Counted from the stretch's first letter, positions 27,240 to 36,238 are shown. The stretch: DNA of 64,000 bases from Bifidobacterium sp. ESL0704 (GCF_029392075.1 NZ_CP113929.1:1922001-1986000), one strand, 5' to 3'. Numbers and translations are program-made. Notes: generated by a model not told the origin, from the letters alone.

Positions 27240-28223
27240 ATGAAAATCAATCCACGACTGCAGACCAGCCTAAGCAAAGCAGAGTCACAACGCCGCTGCT
27301 TTCACACGACGAACCACTGTGAACAGCAGACGCTCAGCAAACTGACCAAATCCGGCGAAGTGACCCGAGTGCGGCACGGTCTCTATGCCAGAACTGTCAT
27401 TTGGCAAAGCCTTGATCCCAATGAACGCTATCTTTGGACAATCAGAGGGCTACACAACTGGCATCCGGAGTGGGTCTTTGCCGGCATAAGCGTAATCAGC
27501 GCGTGCGGAGTGGAACATCCTTACTGGCTGCACAACGACGACAAAGTTTTCGTTGCCACCGATAAATCCTCTGGCGCGTTTTCGCCAAAGGGTATCCAGT
27601 ACATTCATAAGCAAGATCTTTTACAATCCCGGAAATCCAATCTATCCATAACTTCTGTATCAGAAGCACTTTGCGACTGTGCTACACGATATCAATTCCA
27701 TGAGGTATTGCCGATGTTTGATTCGGCACTGAGAAAGCATCTGGTCGCCGCCGATGACATACGACGTATCGGTGAGCAATCGCATCAGGCAAGTAGCAAA
27801 GTCGCACGATTACTCCGATACGCCGATTCCTTAAGCGAGAATGGAGGAGAATCACTATGCCGAGGCATCATGATCGAAGAAGGATTCGGCAAACCTCAAC
27901 TTCAATACGAGTTTCAAATTCCTGGTACCGACGGCAAAATACGAACATACCGAGTGGACATGCTATATCACCCGCCAGGCAATGGATTAGTGGCAATTGA
28001 ATTCGACGGCATAGACAAATACACGAATCCGACGATGACAGGCCAACACACCATTCGCCAAGTCGTTCATGCAGAGAAGGAGAGGGAGAACCTCTTGCTC
28101 GCCAAAACCCCTATCCGGCAAATTGTCAGAATCGATTTTAAAGAAGCCCTGCAGCGCGTCCCATTAGTAAAGAAACTGACCGCAGCAGGAATATCACGTA
28201 TGCGATTATCCGGCCACCAATAA
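27240..28223 (+). CDS. AbiEi-like regulator fused to DUF559/Vsr-like nuclease domain
   Basis: A 327-residue protein with two apparent parts. Residues about 1-100 (CFHTTNHCEQQTLSKLTKSG, EVTRVRHGLYAR) resemble the winged-helix domain of AbiEi-type antitoxins/regulators. Residues about 215-315 resemble the DUF559 very-short-patch-repair-like endonuclease fold: RVDMLYHPPG with Asp240, then AIEFDGIDKY with Glu254 and Asp256, and a final helix KERENLLLAKTPIRQIVRID. The acidic residues expected for a nuclease are present. There is no adjacent toxin gene. The coding region is AT-richer than its neighbours and sits between two copies of the family A twin hairpin, the right one starting 4-6 nt after the stop. 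Function is unproven; nuclease or regulator are both possible. Confidence 0.65.
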   Translation: MKINPRLQTSLSKAESQRRCFHTTNHCEQQTLSKLTKSGEVTRVRHGLYARTVIWQSLDPNERYLWTIRGLHNWHPEWVFAGISVISACGVEHPYWLHNDDKVFVATDKSSGAFSPKGIQYIHKQDLLQSRKSNLSITSVSEALCDCATRYQFHEVLPMFDSALRKHLVAADDIRRIGEQSHQASSKVARLLRYADSLSENGGESLCRGIMIEEGFGKPQLQYEFQIPGTDGKIRTYRVDMLYHPPGNGLVAIEFDGIDKYTNPTMTGQHTIRQVVHAEKERENLLLAKTPIRQIVRIDFKEALQRVPLVKKLTAAGISRMRLSGHQ

Positions 28224-28226
28224 TGA

Positions 28227-28343
28227 AGTTGCGATGAAAATCAACGAATCAAAGCGTAAACGCTGATTATGCTCGCATGTTCAATCGAACATGCGATGAA
28301 AATCAAGATTCGGAAGGCAAAACGCTGATTTTCATCGCAACTT
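28227..28343. repeat. Family A twin-hairpin element, right of the AbiEi/DUF559-like gene
   Basis: First hairpin: TTGCGATGAAAATCA (28229-28243) with TGATTATGCTCGCA (28264-28277). Second: ATGCGATGAAAATCA (28290-28304) with TGATTTTCATCGCAA (28326-28340). The hairpins start 61 bp apart. Together with the left copy it brackets one gene. Confidence 0.9.
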
Positions 28344-28394
28344 AGGAACAGACCGACCGGCAGGAACGAGCGAACCAGCTTCGAAGATAGTCGT

Positions 28395-29807
28395 TCAGCG
28401 GCTCAGGCGAGCGACAGTCTCGGCGATGGTGACGTCCGAGGCGGTGGCAGATAAGCGCAGGTGGGTGGGGTCGCCGTAGAACTCCCCAGGGCTGGCGACG
28501 ATACCGAGATGCGCGAGCGCATCCATATCCTGCCAGCAGTCACCGGACTTCGCACGCACCCAGACATAGAGCGCTCCTTGGGGCATATGCGCATCGTAAC
28601 CGGCGGCACGCAGGCCGTCAACCAACTGATGAAGACGCTGACAATAGCGGACGTGCTGGGTACGAACCGCATCGGTATCGTGCAACGCCACAGCCATCGC
28701 AGCCTGGACCGGGCCGGGAATAATCTCACCGATCTGCTTGCGGTAGACGACCATCGGCCGGACAAGCTCGGGGTCACCGGCGATGAGCGCGGTGCGATAG
28801 CCGGCCATATTGGACTGCTTGCTCAGCGAGTACAGCACGAGGATGCCTTCGGCGCTGCCGTCGCAAACGTCGGGCTGCAGCATGCAGGGAGCAGGCGAGG
28901 GTTCATCTGCCGTCATGGTTCCGACGAGTCTGCTTGCACCGGACGACGTCTGCGTATCGGCCGACTTATGAACGGTACCGGCAACGCCAGGTATCCGCCG
29001 TTTTCCAGCGCAGGCCGTTTGCAAACCAGTCGATTCCGCACAAACGGCCGGATCTGCTGTCTGCTCCTGCGAAACCGCTTGAGAACTGTCGCTTGATACA
29101 GCACAGAGGTCTTCTTGACTCGCATCCGTCTGGTCATCGGCCCGGCCGATACTCTTGCGGCTTTTCGGCAGGCAATCGCCGCCGCCAGTACCCCCTGCCC
29201 ACGTGAGCAGGCCGTAGCACTCGTCGGAAAGGACCACGGCGCCGATCTCGCGGGCGGCGGCGACGATGCCGTGCAATTCCTCGGCCGAGAGCACCTCGCC
29301 GGTCGGGTTGCAGGGTGAATTGACCCAGACAGCCTTGACACCGGGAATGGAACGCCACGAGTCCACATCGGCGATATCGGCGGCCTTGTAAGTCTTGGCA
29401 CCGGCCAGTTGGGTGCCGATATCGTAAGTCGGATAGGAAACGGCGGGCTGCACGATGACGTCGCCCGGCCCGAAATGCAGCAGCGAGGCCATGAGCGCGA
29501 CGGCTTCCTTGGATCCGACGGTGGGCACGAAATCGGCGTCGATCGCTCCGAAATCGACACTACGATTCGCCCGGAACCACTCCTGCACGGCTTCGCGCAA
29601 GGCATCAGTCCCCACAACGGTCGGATAACCGTGGGCGTTGGGCGCATCAGCACCATCGGCGAGCGCCCGCTGCACGCTCGCAGGCACGGGATCAACCGGC
29701 GAACCAACGGAAAGGTCAATCATGCCGCCGTCGGCCTGCGCCGCGATCTTTTTATACGGCGCGACGCGATTCCAATCGTAGGGAGAATCAAACCTGTAAA
29801 AACCCAT
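28395..29807 (-). CDS. dapC: Succinyldiaminopimelate-type aminotransferase with a large insertion
   Basis: A class I/II PLP aminotransferase of the actinobacterial DapC group, which makes N-succinyl-LL-diaminopimelate for lysine and peptidoglycan. The start MGFYRFDSPYDWNRVAPYKK and IDLSVGSPVDPVP are DapC-like; ATSPTYDIG-like and NSPCNPTG follow, and the PLP lysine is Lys330 in YSLSKQSNMAGYR. Between DECYGLLTW (Trp203) and ILVLYSLSK (from Ile322) lie about 118 residues where the family has some 15-20; this insertion is Ser/Thr/Asp/Ala-rich and contains four Cys. The start at 29807 has AAAGG upstream; a longer frame to 29879 is not supported. Confidence 0.85.
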   Translation of the reverse strand: MGFYRFDSPYDWNRVAPYKKIAAQADGGMIDLSVGSPVDPVPASVQRALADGADAPNAHGYPTVVGTDALREAVQEWFRANRSVDFGAIDADFVPTVGSKEAVALMASLLHFGPGDVIVQPAVSYPTYDIGTQLAGAKTYKAADIADVDSWRSIPGVKAVWVNSPCNPTGEVLSAEELHGIVAAAREIGAVVLSDECYGLLTWAGGTGGGDCLPKSRKSIGRADDQTDASQEDLCAVSSDSSQAVSQEQTADPAVCAESTGLQTACAGKRRIPGVAGTVHKSADTQTSSGASRLVGTMTADEPSPAPCMLQPDVCDGSAEGILVLYSLSKQSNMAGYRTALIAGDPELVRPMVVYRKQIGEIIPGPVQAAMAVALHDTDAVRTQHVRYCQRLHQLVDGLRAAGYDAHMPQGALYVWVRAKSGDCWQDMDALAHLGIVASPGEFYGDPTHLRLSATASDVTIAETVARLSR

Positions 29808-29910
29808 TGCCGTCGCCTTTCGCGTCAACTCAACCATAAAAACTACTGTATCGATGATACCGGCGTTGACGCCGAACAACAGCCGTCATTTCGCTGTATG
29901 TGCTCGTACA

Positions 29911-29955
29911 ATACAAAACCGCCGAACTCCATAGCAAAAAGCGAAGTTCGACGGT
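29911..29955 (-). terminator. Terminator after fdxA
   Basis: ACCGCCGAACT (29918-29928) pairs with AGTTCGACGGT (29945-29955) with one G-U, followed on the minus strand by TTTTGTATT. It lies about 15 nt past the ferredoxin stop. Confidence 0.8.
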
Positions 29956-29969
29956 CTGAAAAGAAACAA

Positions 29970-30293
29970 TCAGTCCTGGTTCTGCGGGGGAAGCGCGGCG
30001 ATGCGGGCTTCGTCCTTGCCAGACGGGCCAGCGGCCTGGGCACCGCCCAAATCACCGAGATCGTTGAAATAGGTGACCGCGGCGTCCTTGTACCACGCCC
30101 ATTCCTCGGGCACGTCATCCTCGTAGAAGATGGCCTCGGTGGGACATACGGGCTCGCAGGCACCGCAGTCCACGCACTCATTGGGGTTGATATAGAGCGT
30201 ACGATCGCCCTCGTAGATGCAGTCGACCGGGCATTCGTCCACGCACGCTTTGTCCTTGACATCGATGCAGGGCTGAGCAATTACATAAGCCAT
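29970..30293 (-). CDS. fdxA: Seven-iron ferredoxin
   Basis: A 107-residue electron carrier. The N-terminal MAYVIAQPCIDVKDKACVDE and CPVDCIYEG supply the 3Fe-4S/4Fe-4S cysteines, and CVDCGACEPVCPTEAIFYED supplies the second cluster; the pattern fits the FdxA-type 7Fe ferredoxins common in actinobacteria. AAGGAGG lies upstream of the ATG. It is monocistronic, between dapC and the amino-acid permeases. The dapC-fdxA pair in this order is common in actinobacteria. Confidence 0.93.
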   Translation of the reverse strand: MAYVIAQPCIDVKDKACVDECPVDCIYEGDRTLYINPNECVDCGACEPVCPTEAIFYEDDVPEEWAWYKDAAVTYFNDLGDLGGAQAAGPSGKDEARIAALPPQNQD

Positions 30294-30551
30294 CGAGGAG
30301 GCCTCCTTACAACCTAAACTGTCTTAAGGTTACGTGGACGCAACGACGGCACAGCCCTACGCGAAGACCAAACTTTCTACTCATCGCTGCCACGGAAACC
30401 TACCAAGAACACTACAGGCAACAATAGCTAGGGCCATTCCGCTTCAGTGCAATGCCGCACCTACGGAACACAACGGCAACGCAGGTACGGCAAGCGACGG
30501 ATTCAGGCCAGACCTGCCCCAGCATCTCACGACACCGAAAAATACGGTCCG

Positions 30552-32111
30552 CTAGGCGCGGCGGATCTCGGTATCCGTCTCGACGATGCCGGCCTCGGTC
30601 TTGGTCTCTTCGGCCTCTTTGACGGCTTCGTCGAGTTTGCCACGACCCAGCAACGAGTGACGGTAGGAATAGCCGAAGTAGATGCAGAAACCGATCAGCA
30701 GCCAGACCAAGAAACGAATCCACGTCAACACTGACAGATTGATCATCAGCCAAAGGTTGGCCACGGCGATGAGAATCGGCACCCATGGATTACCGGGGAT
30801 TTTGAAGGCGCGCGGCAGGTCGGGACGCTTCTTGCGCATGATCGGGATGGAAATCGCGACCAGTGTGAACGCCGAAAGCGTGCCGATATTGACCATGTCC
30901 GCCAGGATGGAGACATCGAACGAGGACGCGACGATGGCGAAAAGCACACCGACGGCGATCTGCAGCCTGGCCGGGGTACCGTGCTTGCCGACCTTGGAAA
31001 GCCCGCGCGGCAGCAGGCCGTCACGGCTCATCGCGAAGATGACGCGGGTCAGGCCGAGCAACAGCACCATGACCACGGTGGTAAGCCCAATGACGATGGC
31101 GAAGGAAATGATCTTGGCGGCCCAAGTGGCACCCGCCAGCTCGAAGCCGGTGGCCAACGACGGATCTTTGGCGCGGGCTAGATCCTTGTAGGAGACCATG
31201 CCGGTGGTGACGATGGCGACGAGCATATACATGATGACGACCATCACCATACCCATGCCGATGCCCAAAGGCACGTTGCGCTTCGGGTCCTTGGCCTCCT
31301 CGCTTGCGGTGGCCACCACGTCGAAACCGAGGAACGAGAAGAAGACCAGAGCCGCGCCGGAAACGATGCCGGAAACGCCGTAGACAGTGGGCTGCTGGCC
31401 GGTGAGCCACTGGAAAAGCGGTTGGGTCATCACCCCGCCAGACGACGGCCCCAACACTTTGCTGGCAGGTTCGCTCGGCGGGATGAACGGGGTGAAATTC
31501 GATGCCTTGACATAGAAGAATCCGACGACCACCACGAAAACGACAATGCCGATCTTCAGAATCGTGAACGCACCATCCACGCGCGCGCCGATCTTGGTGC
31601 CGAGTACCAGCAACACTGTAAAGAACGTAATGACGATCAGCGGCGCCCAATCAAACGTGAACCCGCCGAAATGAAGCTCCGTACTAGTGCGGAAACCCAT
31701 GAGACGCAGAAAATCGTTGAGATAGACGCTCCAATATTTGGCGACCACAGAGCCGGCAAACAGCATCTCGAGGATGAGATCCCAGCCGATAATCCACGCG
31801 ACGATCTCACCGACCGTCGTATACGTGAACGTATAGGCCGAGCCGGCCGCAGGAATCATCGACGCGAACTCCGCATAGCACATCACCGCGGCCCCGCAAA
31901 TGATGCCGGCGATCAGGAAGCTCAGGATCGCGGCCGGACCCGCGTGATAGGCAGACGCCTGCGCGCCGATGGAGAAGATGCCCGCGCCGACGGCGACGGC
32001 CACACCCATAATCGCCAGATCCCAAGCGCCAAGGCTGCGAACGAGTTTGCGATCGCCCGTGGCGGTTTCGGCAAGCGCCTGTTCCACCGATTTCGTCCTG
32101 AACAGCTTCAT
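30552..32111 (-). CDS. APC family amino acid permease, copy 1
   Basis: A 519-residue cationic-amino-acid-transporter-type permease of the amino acid-polyamine-organocation superfamily. It has 12 or so hydrophobic helices, beginning with LGAWDLAIMGVAVAVGAGIF (the substrate-binding GxG of helix 1), then CYAEFASMIPAAGSAYTFTY and the helix with FLGFDVVATASEEAKDPKRN. The hydrophilic C-terminus is short. It is highly similar along its full length to the next gene (32204-33742), including the N-terminal RTKSVEQ-LAETATGDRKLVR, so the two arose by tandem duplication. Substrate cannot be read from sequence. Confidence 0.88.
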   Translation of the reverse strand: MKLFRTKSVEQALAETATGDRKLVRSLGAWDLAIMGVAVAVGAGIFSIGAQASAYHAGPAAILSFLIAGIICGAAVMCYAEFASMIPAAGSAYTFTYTTVGEIVAWIIGWDLILEMLFAGSVVAKYWSVYLNDFLRLMGFRTSTELHFGGFTFDWAPLIVITFFTVLLVLGTKIGARVDGAFTILKIGIVVFVVVVGFFYVKASNFTPFIPPSEPASKVLGPSSGGVMTQPLFQWLTGQQPTVYGVSGIVSGAALVFFSFLGFDVVATASEEAKDPKRNVPLGIGMGMVMVVIMYMLVAIVTTGMVSYKDLARAKDPSLATGFELAGATWAAKIISFAIVIGLTTVVMVLLLGLTRVIFAMSRDGLLPRGLSKVGKHGTPARLQIAVGVLFAIVASSFDVSILADMVNIGTLSAFTLVAISIPIMRKKRPDLPRAFKIPGNPWVPILIAVANLWLMINLSVLTWIRFLVWLLIGFCIYFGYSYRHSLLGRGKLDEAVKEAEETKTEAGIVETDTEIRRA

Positions 32112-32203
32112 TTCGGTACGTCTCCTTTTTAGCCGACCTTCAACTCGATCGACGAATCGTTTTGTCTACCTCAACAGGATAAACGCAAGCCACCACCGCG
32201 TTG

Positions 32204-33742
32204 CTATTTTGCACGGTCCTTGGCAGCCGCCTTTTCGTCCATGACCTTCTTGACATCGGCATCCAGCTCTCCGGTGCCCAAACGCGAATGACGGTACGAA
32301 TAGCCGAAGTAGATGCAGAAGCCGACCAAGAGCCAGACCACGAAACGGATCCAAGTGAGCACGGAGAGGTTCACCATCAGCCAGAGGTTGGCGACGGCGA
32401 TCAGGATGGGCAGCCAGGGGTTGCCGGGAATCTTGAACGAACGATGTAGGTCGGGGCGCTTCTTGCGCATGATCGGCACGGAGATGGCGACCAAGGTGAA
32501 GGCCGAAAGCGTGCCGATGTTGATCATGTCGGAAAGCACGCCGATGTCGGAGCAGGCGGCCACGAGGGCCACCACGACACTGGCGACGACCTGCAGCTTG
32601 GCGGGGGTGCCGTGCTTGCCGACCTTGGAGAAGCCGCGTGGCAGCAGGCCGTCACGGCTCATCGCGAAGACCACGCGGGTCAGGGACAGCAGCATCACCA
32701 TGACCACGGTGGTCAGGCCGAGCACAATGGCGAACGAGATGATCTTGGCGGCCCAGGTCGCGCCGACCAGCTCGAAGCCGGTGGCCAGCGACGGGTCCTT
32801 GGCTTTCGCCAGGTCCTTGTAGGAGACCATGCCGGCCGTCACGATCGAGACGAGCACGTACATGACGATGACCAGCAGCATGCCGATCCCCAGGCCGAGC
32901 GGGACATTGCGAGCCGGGTTCTTGGTCTCCTCGCTGACGGTGGCGACCGCGTCGAAGCCGATGAAGGCGAAGAAGACCAGAGCCGCGCCGGAAATGATGC
33001 CGGAGATGCCGTAGATGGTCGGCTGCTGGCCGATGACCCACTGGAAAAGCGGCTGGGTCATGACGCCCTGCGAAGCCGCTCCGGGCACCGAGCCCGCGGG
33101 CTGGGACGGCGGAACAAACGGCGTGTAGTTGGAGGCCTTCACATAGAAGAAGCCGACAACCACGACGAAGACGACGATACCGATCTTCAGAATCGTGAAC
33201 GCGCCGTCCACACGCGCGCCGATCTTCGTGCCCAGCACCAGAAGGACCGTAAAGAACGCGACGACGATCAGCGGCGCCCAATCAAACGTGAAGCCGCCGA
33301 AATGCAGCTCTGTACTGGAATTGACACCTATCAGATGCAGGAAGTCGTTGAGGTAGACACTCCAGTACTTCGCAATGACCGAACTGGCCATCAGCATCTC
33401 GAGGATGAGGTCCCAGCCGATGACCCACGCCATCAGCTCGCCGACCGTGGTGTAGGTGAACGTGTAGGCCGAGCCGGCCGCGGGAATCATCGACGCGAAC
33501 TCCGCATAGCACATCACCGCCGCCGCGCAGATGATGCCGGCAATCAGGAAACTGATGATGGCGGCCGGGCCGGCGTGATAGGCGATGGCTTGGGCTCCCA
33601 CGGAGAAGATGCCTGCGCCGACGGCGACGGCCACACCCATGACCGCCAGATCCCATGCACCCAAATTGCGAACCAACTTGCGATCGCCTGTGGCGGTTTC
33701 GGCAAGCGTCTGCTCCACCGATTTCGTTCTCAACAGATTCAT
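32204..33742 (-). CDS. APC family amino acid permease, copy 2
   Basis: A 512-residue paralogue of the adjacent permease, with the same helix pattern and motifs (LGAWDLAVMGVAVAVGAGIF, CYAEFASMIPAAGSAYTFTY, IGFDAVATVSEETKNPARN). Differences cluster in the external loops (for example PFVPPSQPAGSVPGAASQGV against PFIPPSEPASKVLGPSSGGV) and in the C-terminal tail. The start at 33742 has GGGGGAGACA directly upstream; an in-frame ATG at 33793 lacks this. A 92-nt gap separates it from copy 1, so the two may be co-transcribed. Confidence 0.88.
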   Translation of the reverse strand: MNLLRTKSVEQTLAETATGDRKLVRNLGAWDLAVMGVAVAVGAGIFSVGAQAIAYHAGPAAIISFLIAGIICAAAVMCYAEFASMIPAAGSAYTFTYTTVGELMAWVIGWDLILEMLMASSVIAKYWSVYLNDFLHLIGVNSSTELHFGGFTFDWAPLIVVAFFTVLLVLGTKIGARVDGAFTILKIGIVVFVVVVGFFYVKASNYTPFVPPSQPAGSVPGAASQGVMTQPLFQWVIGQQPTIYGISGIISGAALVFFAFIGFDAVATVSEETKNPARNVPLGLGIGMLLVIVMYVLVSIVTAGMVSYKDLAKAKDPSLATGFELVGATWAAKIISFAIVLGLTTVVMVMLLSLTRVVFAMSRDGLLPRGFSKVGKHGTPAKLQVVASVVVALVAACSDIGVLSDMINIGTLSAFTLVAISVPIMRKKRPDLHRSFKIPGNPWLPILIAVANLWLMVNLSVLTWIRFVVWLLVGFCIYFGYSYRHSRLGTGELDADVKKVMDEKAAAKDRAK

Positions 33743-34028
33743 TGTCTCCCCCTCTTGCACAGACAGCAATGCAATAGCATCAACGGAAAGCATAAGGGCA
33801 AGAAATCACGAGATAGTCATTCCATCCGTATCGTGAACATTTTTATTGGCAGTCCCAACAGACACGTTTTCTCCCTGCGTCTAGGCACAGCAACGAGAAT
33901 TGACTGATAACCATGGATTCCCGGAATCTCATTGACGGGGCTGCCAAGCATAGAACAAGCTTGATCGCCTTTTGAAAATCTCAATCGCCAACGATTTTCG
34001 AAAACCGCAGATCCGCGGACATCCTTTT

Positions 34029-35510
34029 TTACCGCAGATCCATGCCCACCACAACCGGCTCGGGCACCAGACGAATGCCATAGGCCGCTTCGACACCATC
34101 CTGAATGGTGCGCGCAAGCTCGGCGATATCTTCCGCACTCGCTCCCCCACGATTGGTCAGAGCGAGGGTATGGAGGGTGGAAAGCCCGGCACAGGCGTCG
34201 CGCCGCACCTTGAATCCCTTATGGAAACCGGCATGATCGATAAGCCATGCGGCCGAAGTCTTGACGCCGGGTTGGCCGTCTGGCAGAATCGCATCAAAGC
34301 GCGGAGCATCGGCAGGTAGATGAACCGCCTGCGCGGGTTCAAGAATCGGATTCATGAAGAAGCTGCCGCAGCTGTGACGATTGAAATCGGGCTGGCGCTG
34401 AACTCCGCCGTCAGCGCTGTCCCTTTGGAAGCCATGGGCTTGGTCGAATTCCTGCTGGCCCGGAACATCGTTGCCATGTGAAGCATTCATCGCTTCGGTC
34501 GCTTCCATGGCTTCGTTGACGTTACGCTCATCCCTGCAGCCACACATCCAAGGCGAGGCATATCGGCCCGAATCCTCCAGCATGCCTTTGGCGGCACGGA
34601 TTTTCAGCACGGCGTTGCGAATCAAGGCAATCGACATCCGCTTCCCTGTTTCCACGCCAAGTGCCTTGGCCAGCTGGCCGAACGCCACTTCGCCGGTACT
34701 GCTTCGACGCAACACGAATGTCACGTCAAGCACCGCGTAGCGAGGTGTCGGGAAATAGTCGCCGGCAGGGGTCGCCGGAGCAACGTACATGCTGGATTTC
34801 AAGGCTGAGCTGCGGTAACCGAAACGCATGTCTTCACGCTCAAGCCGACACACGCTGTCGCTCTTGCGATCAAAGACCCGAACCGAAGACACCACCGAAG
34901 CGACTTCCTGACCGTAGGCTCCAATATTCTGCACGACCGAAGCTCCAACGGTTCCCGGCACGCCAGACAGTCCTTCCACACCCGAAAAACCAGAGGAGAC
35001 GCAGAAAGCGACGAAATCGTCCCAGCTCACGCCGGCCTGCGCCACGATGACAACGGCATCTGCCTGTGCGTCCATATTCGCATCAGCGTCACCCTCGGCG
35101 GTCGCAGCGACGTTTGGACTGGTGTCGGTATCCGCTTGATGATCCGTCTGGGCTTTCGTATCGTTTGCCGTATCGCTTATCGTATCGCCCCTTGCGCCAC
35201 CATCGAACGACGCCCTGATTTCGGCTTTATCCTCCGATACCGAAATTCCCCGTCGCGCATCGCGCACCACAACACCGTGGAACGGAGCATCCGCAACCAA
35301 AAGATTCGATCCGCCTCCGATGACCAGCAATGGCAAATGCGCCATATCGGCACCGCGCACGGCGGTGATAAACGCTTCTTCGCTCCGGGGTTCGACGAAC
35401 CGATCGACCGCTCCGCCGACACCTATGGTGGTCAGTTGCGCCAGCGTCGGTGTCGTCGCTTTCGCTGCTCGTGGCGAATCCGCCTGCGTAATCATGATGT
35501 GGTCATCCAT
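34029..35510 (-). CDS. murB: UDP-N-acetylenolpyruvoylglucosamine reductase with two insertions
   Basis: MurB makes UDP-N-acetylmuramate with NADPH and FAD, an early step of peptidoglycan synthesis. Recognisable blocks: TTIGVGGAVDRFVEP, LVIGGGSNLLVADAPFHG (FAD loop), SGVEGLSGVPGTVGASVVQN, NIGAYGQEV, SCGSFFMNP with the catalytic Ser, and a final EPVVVG with the catalytic Glu. At 493 residues it is about 100 longer than most actinobacterial MurB. The extra length is in two hydrophilic insertions: about residues 105-155 (Asp/Thr/Ala-rich) and about 320-375 just before SCGSFF. It follows rpmG on the same strand beyond a terminator. Confidence 0.92.
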   Translation of the reverse strand: MDDHIMITQADSPRAAKATTPTLAQLTTIGVGGAVDRFVEPRSEEAFITAVRGADMAHLPLLVIGGGSNLLVADAPFHGVVVRDARRGISVSEDKAEIRASFDGGARGDTISDTANDTKAQTDHQADTDTSPNVAATAEGDADANMDAQADAVVIVAQAGVSWDDFVAFCVSSGFSGVEGLSGVPGTVGASVVQNIGAYGQEVASVVSSVRVFDRKSDSVCRLEREDMRFGYRSSALKSSMYVAPATPAGDYFPTPRYAVLDVTFVLRRSSTGEVAFGQLAKALGVETGKRMSIALIRNAVLKIRAAKGMLEDSGRYASPWMCGCRDERNVNEAMEATEAMNASHGNDVPGQQEFDQAHGFQRDSADGGVQRQPDFNRHSCGSFFMNPILEPAQAVHLPADAPRFDAILPDGQPGVKTSAAWLIDHAGFHKGFKVRRDACAGLSTLHTLALTNRGGASAEDIAELARTIQDGVEAAYGIRLVPEPVVVGMDLR

Positions 35511-35550
35511 CTTTCGTTGTGTCTGCTATCAATATTTCCAGCATAAATAT

Positions 35551-35577
35551 AAAAAAAGCCCGACCGAAGTCAGGCTT
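35551..35577 (-). terminator. Terminator after rpmG
   Basis: On the minus strand AAGCCTGAC-TTCG-GTCGGGCTT is followed by seven T. The stem contains one G-U pair and the loop is a TTCG tetraloop. It lies 15 nt past the rpmG stop. Confidence 0.9.
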
Positions 35578-35592
35578 GAATACCGCTAAAAC

Positions 35593-35763
35593 TCAACGAG
35601 TCTCGCGATGCACAGTTTCTTTGCCACAACGAGAGCAGAACTTCTTCAGCTCGAGACGATCTGGGGTATTGCGACGGTTCTTGGTCGTAATGTAGTTACG
35701 CTCCTTGCACACCGTGCATGCCAGCGTGATGCCCGGACGGACTGCGGCGCTTTTGCTTGCCAT
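35593..35763 (-). CDS. rpmG: 50S ribosomal protein L33
   Basis: A 56-residue small large-subunit protein: [20 protein letters not shown], then [20 protein letters not shown] and [16 protein letters not shown]. Two CxxC pairs make it the zinc-binding type. It is the last gene of a transcript that starts with tRNA-Tyr, tRNA-Thr and tRNA-Met, a common arrangement in actinobacteria. Confidence 0.96.
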   Translation of the reverse strand: MASKSAAVRPGITLACTVCKERNYITTKNRRNTPDRLELKKFCSRCGKETVHRETR

Positions 35764-35812
35764 TGGTTCACCTTCTGCGTGTTGTTTCTTACCGACTTCT
35801 GTCGGTAGTTTG

Positions 35813-35886
35813 TAGCGGGAAAGAGACTCGAACTCTTGACCTTACGATTATGAGTCGTACGCTCTAGCCAGCTGAGCTATCCCGCC
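35813..35886 (-). tRNA. tRNA-Met (anticodon CAT)
   Basis: Minus strand GGCGGGATAGCTCAGCTGGC, anticodon loop CTCATAA with CAT, T arm AGAGTTCGAGTCTCT, end TTCCCGCTA; 74 nt. The first acceptor pair is G-U and the D arm is of the elongator type rather than initiator. CCA is not encoded. Confidence 0.93.
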
Positions 35887-35890
35887 AGAG

Positions 35891-35962
<72 letters not shown>

Positions 35963-35963
35963 G

Positions 35964-36045
35964 TGGCGGATAGTGGATTCGAACCACTGAAGCTATCAGC
36001 GGCTGATTTACAGTCAGCTCCCTTTGACCGCTTGGGAAATCCGCC
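35964..36045 (-). tRNA. tRNA-Tyr (anticodon GTA)
   Basis: Minus strand GGCGGATTTCCCAAGCGGTC, anticodon loop CTGTAAA with GTA, a class II variable arm, T arm AGTGGTTCGAATCCACT and end ATCCGCCA; 82 nt. First gene of the tRNA-rpmG transcript. Confidence 0.95.
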
Positions 36046-36089
36046 ATTACTTACTTCGCAACTTTAAAAGCCTTGAAGCAGGCAACTTG

Positions 36090-36121
36090 ACTATAATGCC
36101 ATGAACCGGAGACTGATGCAA
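36090..36121 (-). promoter_or_regulatory. Candidate promoter of the tRNA-Tyr/Thr/Met-rpmG unit
   Basis: TATAGT (36090-36095, minus strand) is a good -10 element 45 nt upstream of tRNA-Tyr; TTGCAT (36116-36121) lies 20 bp further, a wider spacing than ideal. A weaker CATTAT reading gives a shorter spacing. Confidence 0.4.
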
Positions 36122-36136
36122 GCCCGCGACACGCCT

Positions 36137-36198
36137 AGTGTGTCGAAAACAATACCGCCACACCAACAAAACGTTGGAATGACGGCATTTTGACACTT
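36137..36198 (-). terminator. Possible terminator after hisC
   Basis: On the minus strand AATGCCG...CCAACGTTTTGTTGG...GCGGTATTGTTTT forms a two-part stem (outer TGCCG/GCGGTA with bulges, inner CCAAC/GTTGG) ending in a T-rich tail, about 40 nt past the hisC stop. The outer stem is imperfect. Confidence 0.45.
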
Positions 36199-36238
36199 AT
36201 TTCGCATTTGGATAATTTATTGAGACTATGTTCTTCTT

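Noticed and set aside
27240..28223. Complete AbiE toxin-antitoxin system
   Set aside because: Only the AbiEi-like part is present; no AbiEii nucleotidyltransferase gene lies next to it.
26944..28343. Insertion sequence with terminal inverted repeats
   Set aside because: The flanking elements are internally palindromic and in direct order, there is no transposase motif in the gene and no visible target duplication.
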